Positions 62,701 to 64,000 of a stretch of 64,000 nucleotides of DNA are shown in pieces. Position 1 is the stretch's first letter. Every line of letters starts with the position of its first letter. The translations under genes and the position numbers were made by a program. The notes below the pieces were generated by a model. It ran no database searches and was not told the origin of the DNA. It saw only the letters and a program-made list of their open reading frames with translations. Origin of the DNA: Pseudochelatococcus lubricantis (GTDB taxonomy: Bacteria; Pseudomonadota; Alphaproteobacteria; Rhizobiales; Beijerinckiaceae); contig NZ_JAASQI010000002.1 of NCBI RefSeq assembly GCF_011762225.1, forward strand, positions 186,001-250,000, in the 5' to 3' direction.

Positions 62701-64000
62701 CCGCGTCGAGCACCGCCTCGGCGGCCGCCCGGTCATAGCGGGTGACGGCGTCGTCGAGCTGCGCCAGCCACGCATTGAGCTGCAGCCGGCTGGCGAACAC
62801 GGCCCGCGCCGCCATCACACCGTCGATGCCCGTCTCCGTAATCGCTTCGTCGTGCGCGAAGAGGATTTCGTGCAGGCGTTCGCCGGGGCGGATGCCGGTG
62901 ACGGCGATCTCGATATCGGCGCCGGGTTCGAAACCGGCGAGCCTGATCATGCGCTCGGCCATGTCGTAGATGCGCACGGGCTGGCCCATCTTCAGCACGT
63001 AGACGGACGGGCGCTCGGCGCCGGTCTCGGCCGCGCGCATGTCGCCGTCGGCGTGGGAGGCGGCGGTCAGCACGAGGTTGCACGCCTCCCGCACCGTCAT
63101 GAAGTAGCGCACCATGTCCCGGTGCGTCACCGTCACCGGGCCGCCGCGCGCGATCTGCGCCTTGAACTTCGGCACGACGGAACCGTTGGAGCCGAGCACG
63201 TTGCCGAAGCGCACCGCGATGAGGCGCGGGGCCTCCGGAGCGCTGGCGCCGGCACTGTCGAGCGCCTGTGCGTACATCTCCGCGAATCGCTTGGTGGCGC
63301 CAAGCATGGAGACGGGCTCGATGGCCTTGTCGGTGGAGATCATCACGAAGGCGTGCGCACCCGCCGCCAGCGCCGCATCGGCTGTGTTGACGGAGCCGAA
63401 CACGTTGGTGCGGATGCCCTCCGCCCAGTCCTGCTCCAGATAGGGCACATGCTTCAGCGCGGCGGCGTGGAACACGAAGTGGGGGCGATATTCGGCCAGC
63501 ACCTGGTGCAGGCGCGCCCGGTCGCGCACGTCGGCAATGGCGCCGTGGACGGCGGGCCCGTTGTCGAGGGCGCGCAGCTCCTCCGTGATCTGGTGCAGGG
63601 CGGGTTCCGAGTTCTCGATCACCAGAATGTCGGAGGCGCCGAAGGCAGCCGCCCGCATGCAGATTTCGCTGCCGATGGAGCCGCCGCCGCCCGTCACCGC
63701 CACGCGCTTGCCCTGGATGAAGCGGGCGAGCCGCTCGTGGTCGATCTCCACGGTGGGGCGCAGCAGCAGGTCCTCGATCTCGACGGGTGCGAGCGAGGCG
63801 ATGCCGCCCGTCAGCTCTCCCTTGCCGACATCGAGCCCCTGCAGGCGCGACAGTGGCAGGCCGAGCTTGCGCGCGCGTGCCAGCAAATGCTCACGCTCCG
63901 CCTCCTGCCCGAGGGCGCTCGGCGCCAGCACCAGCCGGCGGATGTTGTAGCCGCGCTCGGCGAAGTCGACCACCGCCTGTTCCAGATCGGCGAATTCGCC
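62609..64000 (-). CDS. CapD/WbpM-type nucleotide-sugar 4,6-dehydratase, partial at window end
   Basis: The frame is open to 64000, so the N-terminal part is outside; 463 codons are visible. A first Rossmann-like region (YNIRRLVLAPSALGQ) is followed by the catalytic SDR domain: VAVTGGGGSIGSEICMRAA, VFHAAALKHVPYLEQDWAEG, STDKAIEPVSMLGATKRFAE with the Met-Lys variant typical of 4,6-dehydratases, RFGNVLGSNGSVVPKFKAQI. In WbpM-like proteins four membrane helices precede, and would lie beyond the edge. Makes a UDP-keto-deoxy sugar for O-antigen. The C-terminus overlaps the neighbouring plus-strand gene. Confidence 0.93.
   Translation of the reverse strand, partial: GEFADLEQAVVDFAERGYNIRRLVLAPSALGQEAEREHLLARARKLGLPLSRLQGLDVGKGELTGGIASLAPVEIEDLLLRPTVEIDHERLARFIQGKRVAVTGGGGSIGSEICMRAAAFGASDILVIENSEPALHQITEELRALDNGPAVHGAIADVRDRARLHQVLAEYRPHFVFHAAALKHVPYLEQDWAEGIRTNVFGSVNTADAALAAGAHAFVMISTDKAIEPVSMLGATKRFAEMYAQALDSAGASAPEAPRLIAVRFGNVLGSNGSVVPKFKAQIARGGPVTVTHRDMVRYFMTVREACNLVLTAASHADGDMRAAETGAERPSVYVLKMGQPVRIYDMAERMIRLAGFEPGADIEIAVTGIRPGERLHEILFAHDEAITETGIDGVMAARAVFASRLQLNAWLAQLDDAVTRYDRAAAEAVLDAAIPDFARRPSAGAPAAPPAGEAPHGTRQTA

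Overview
The window is a GC-rich chromosomal segment of an alphaproteobacterium, most likely of the order Hyphomicrobiales (Rhizobiales). The support is the flagellar gene set and order (motA-fliM-fliN-fliG-flhB, flgB-flgC-fliE-flgG-flgA-flgI-motE-flgH-fliL-fliP, flaF, flbT, a DUF1217 protein), the complete EcfG/NepR/PhyR general stress response (GSR), a serC-serA-purA-rpoH block, and a serC leader of the alphaproteobacterial kind. The genus cannot be settled from the sequence alone. No prophage, insertion sequence or CRISPR array was seen.

Layout. 1-3235: end of prkA, then yeaH and spoVR. 3264-10573: metabolic and envelope genes (YegD-type Hsp70, unknown, M17 aminopeptidase, C40 peptidase, MoeB/ThiF enzyme, phytase-like secreted protein, SPFH protein). 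10716-42277: one large motility cluster built around a divergent promoter region at about 22710-22894. The leftward arm encodes stator, switch, rod, rings and export parts. The rightward arm encodes DUF1217, FlgF, FliI, hook and junction proteins, FlaF/FlbT, FlgD, FliQ/FlhA/FliR, export accessory proteins and the chemotaxis genes cheA-cheW-cheB-cheR. FliF, MotB/MotC, FliK, FliO, flagellin, FlhF/FlhG-type genes and CheY are not in the window. 42532-44912: an MBOAT plus SGNH-like acyl-transfer pair. 45034-50866: serC, serA, purA and an unknown membrane protein. 51110-53607: rpoH, an RluD-type pseudouridine synthase and tRNA-Glu(CTC). 53732-59497: the stress locus (ecfG, a HisKA_2 sensor protein, nepR, phyR, then the small stress-type proteins YqjE-like, DUF883 and CsbD). 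59682-64000: surface polysaccharide genes, the last cut by the window edge.

Three things deserve most attention. First, four sequences matching the EcfG promoter consensus (GGAAC, 16 bases, then CGTT or GGTT) lie before nepR, phyR, ecfG and csbD. Those of nepR and phyR are back to back with only 8 bases between their -35 boxes, so the locus looks autoregulated. Second, the sensor kinase in this locus keeps its phospho-acceptor histidine region but has lost the recognisable ATP-binding motifs, so it may be a pseudokinase. Third, the intergenic spaces carry a family of modular palindromic repeats (here R1, R2, R3) that occur singly or joined as a mosaic. Two copies supply the stop codon of the adjacent gene (fliM, rpoH).

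Most motility genes overlap by 1-8 bases, which indicates translational coupling. Two uncharacterised proteins embedded in the cluster (17278-17793, coupled to flhB, and 36364-36816, coupled to the FlgN-like gene) are the best candidates for undescribed motility functions.
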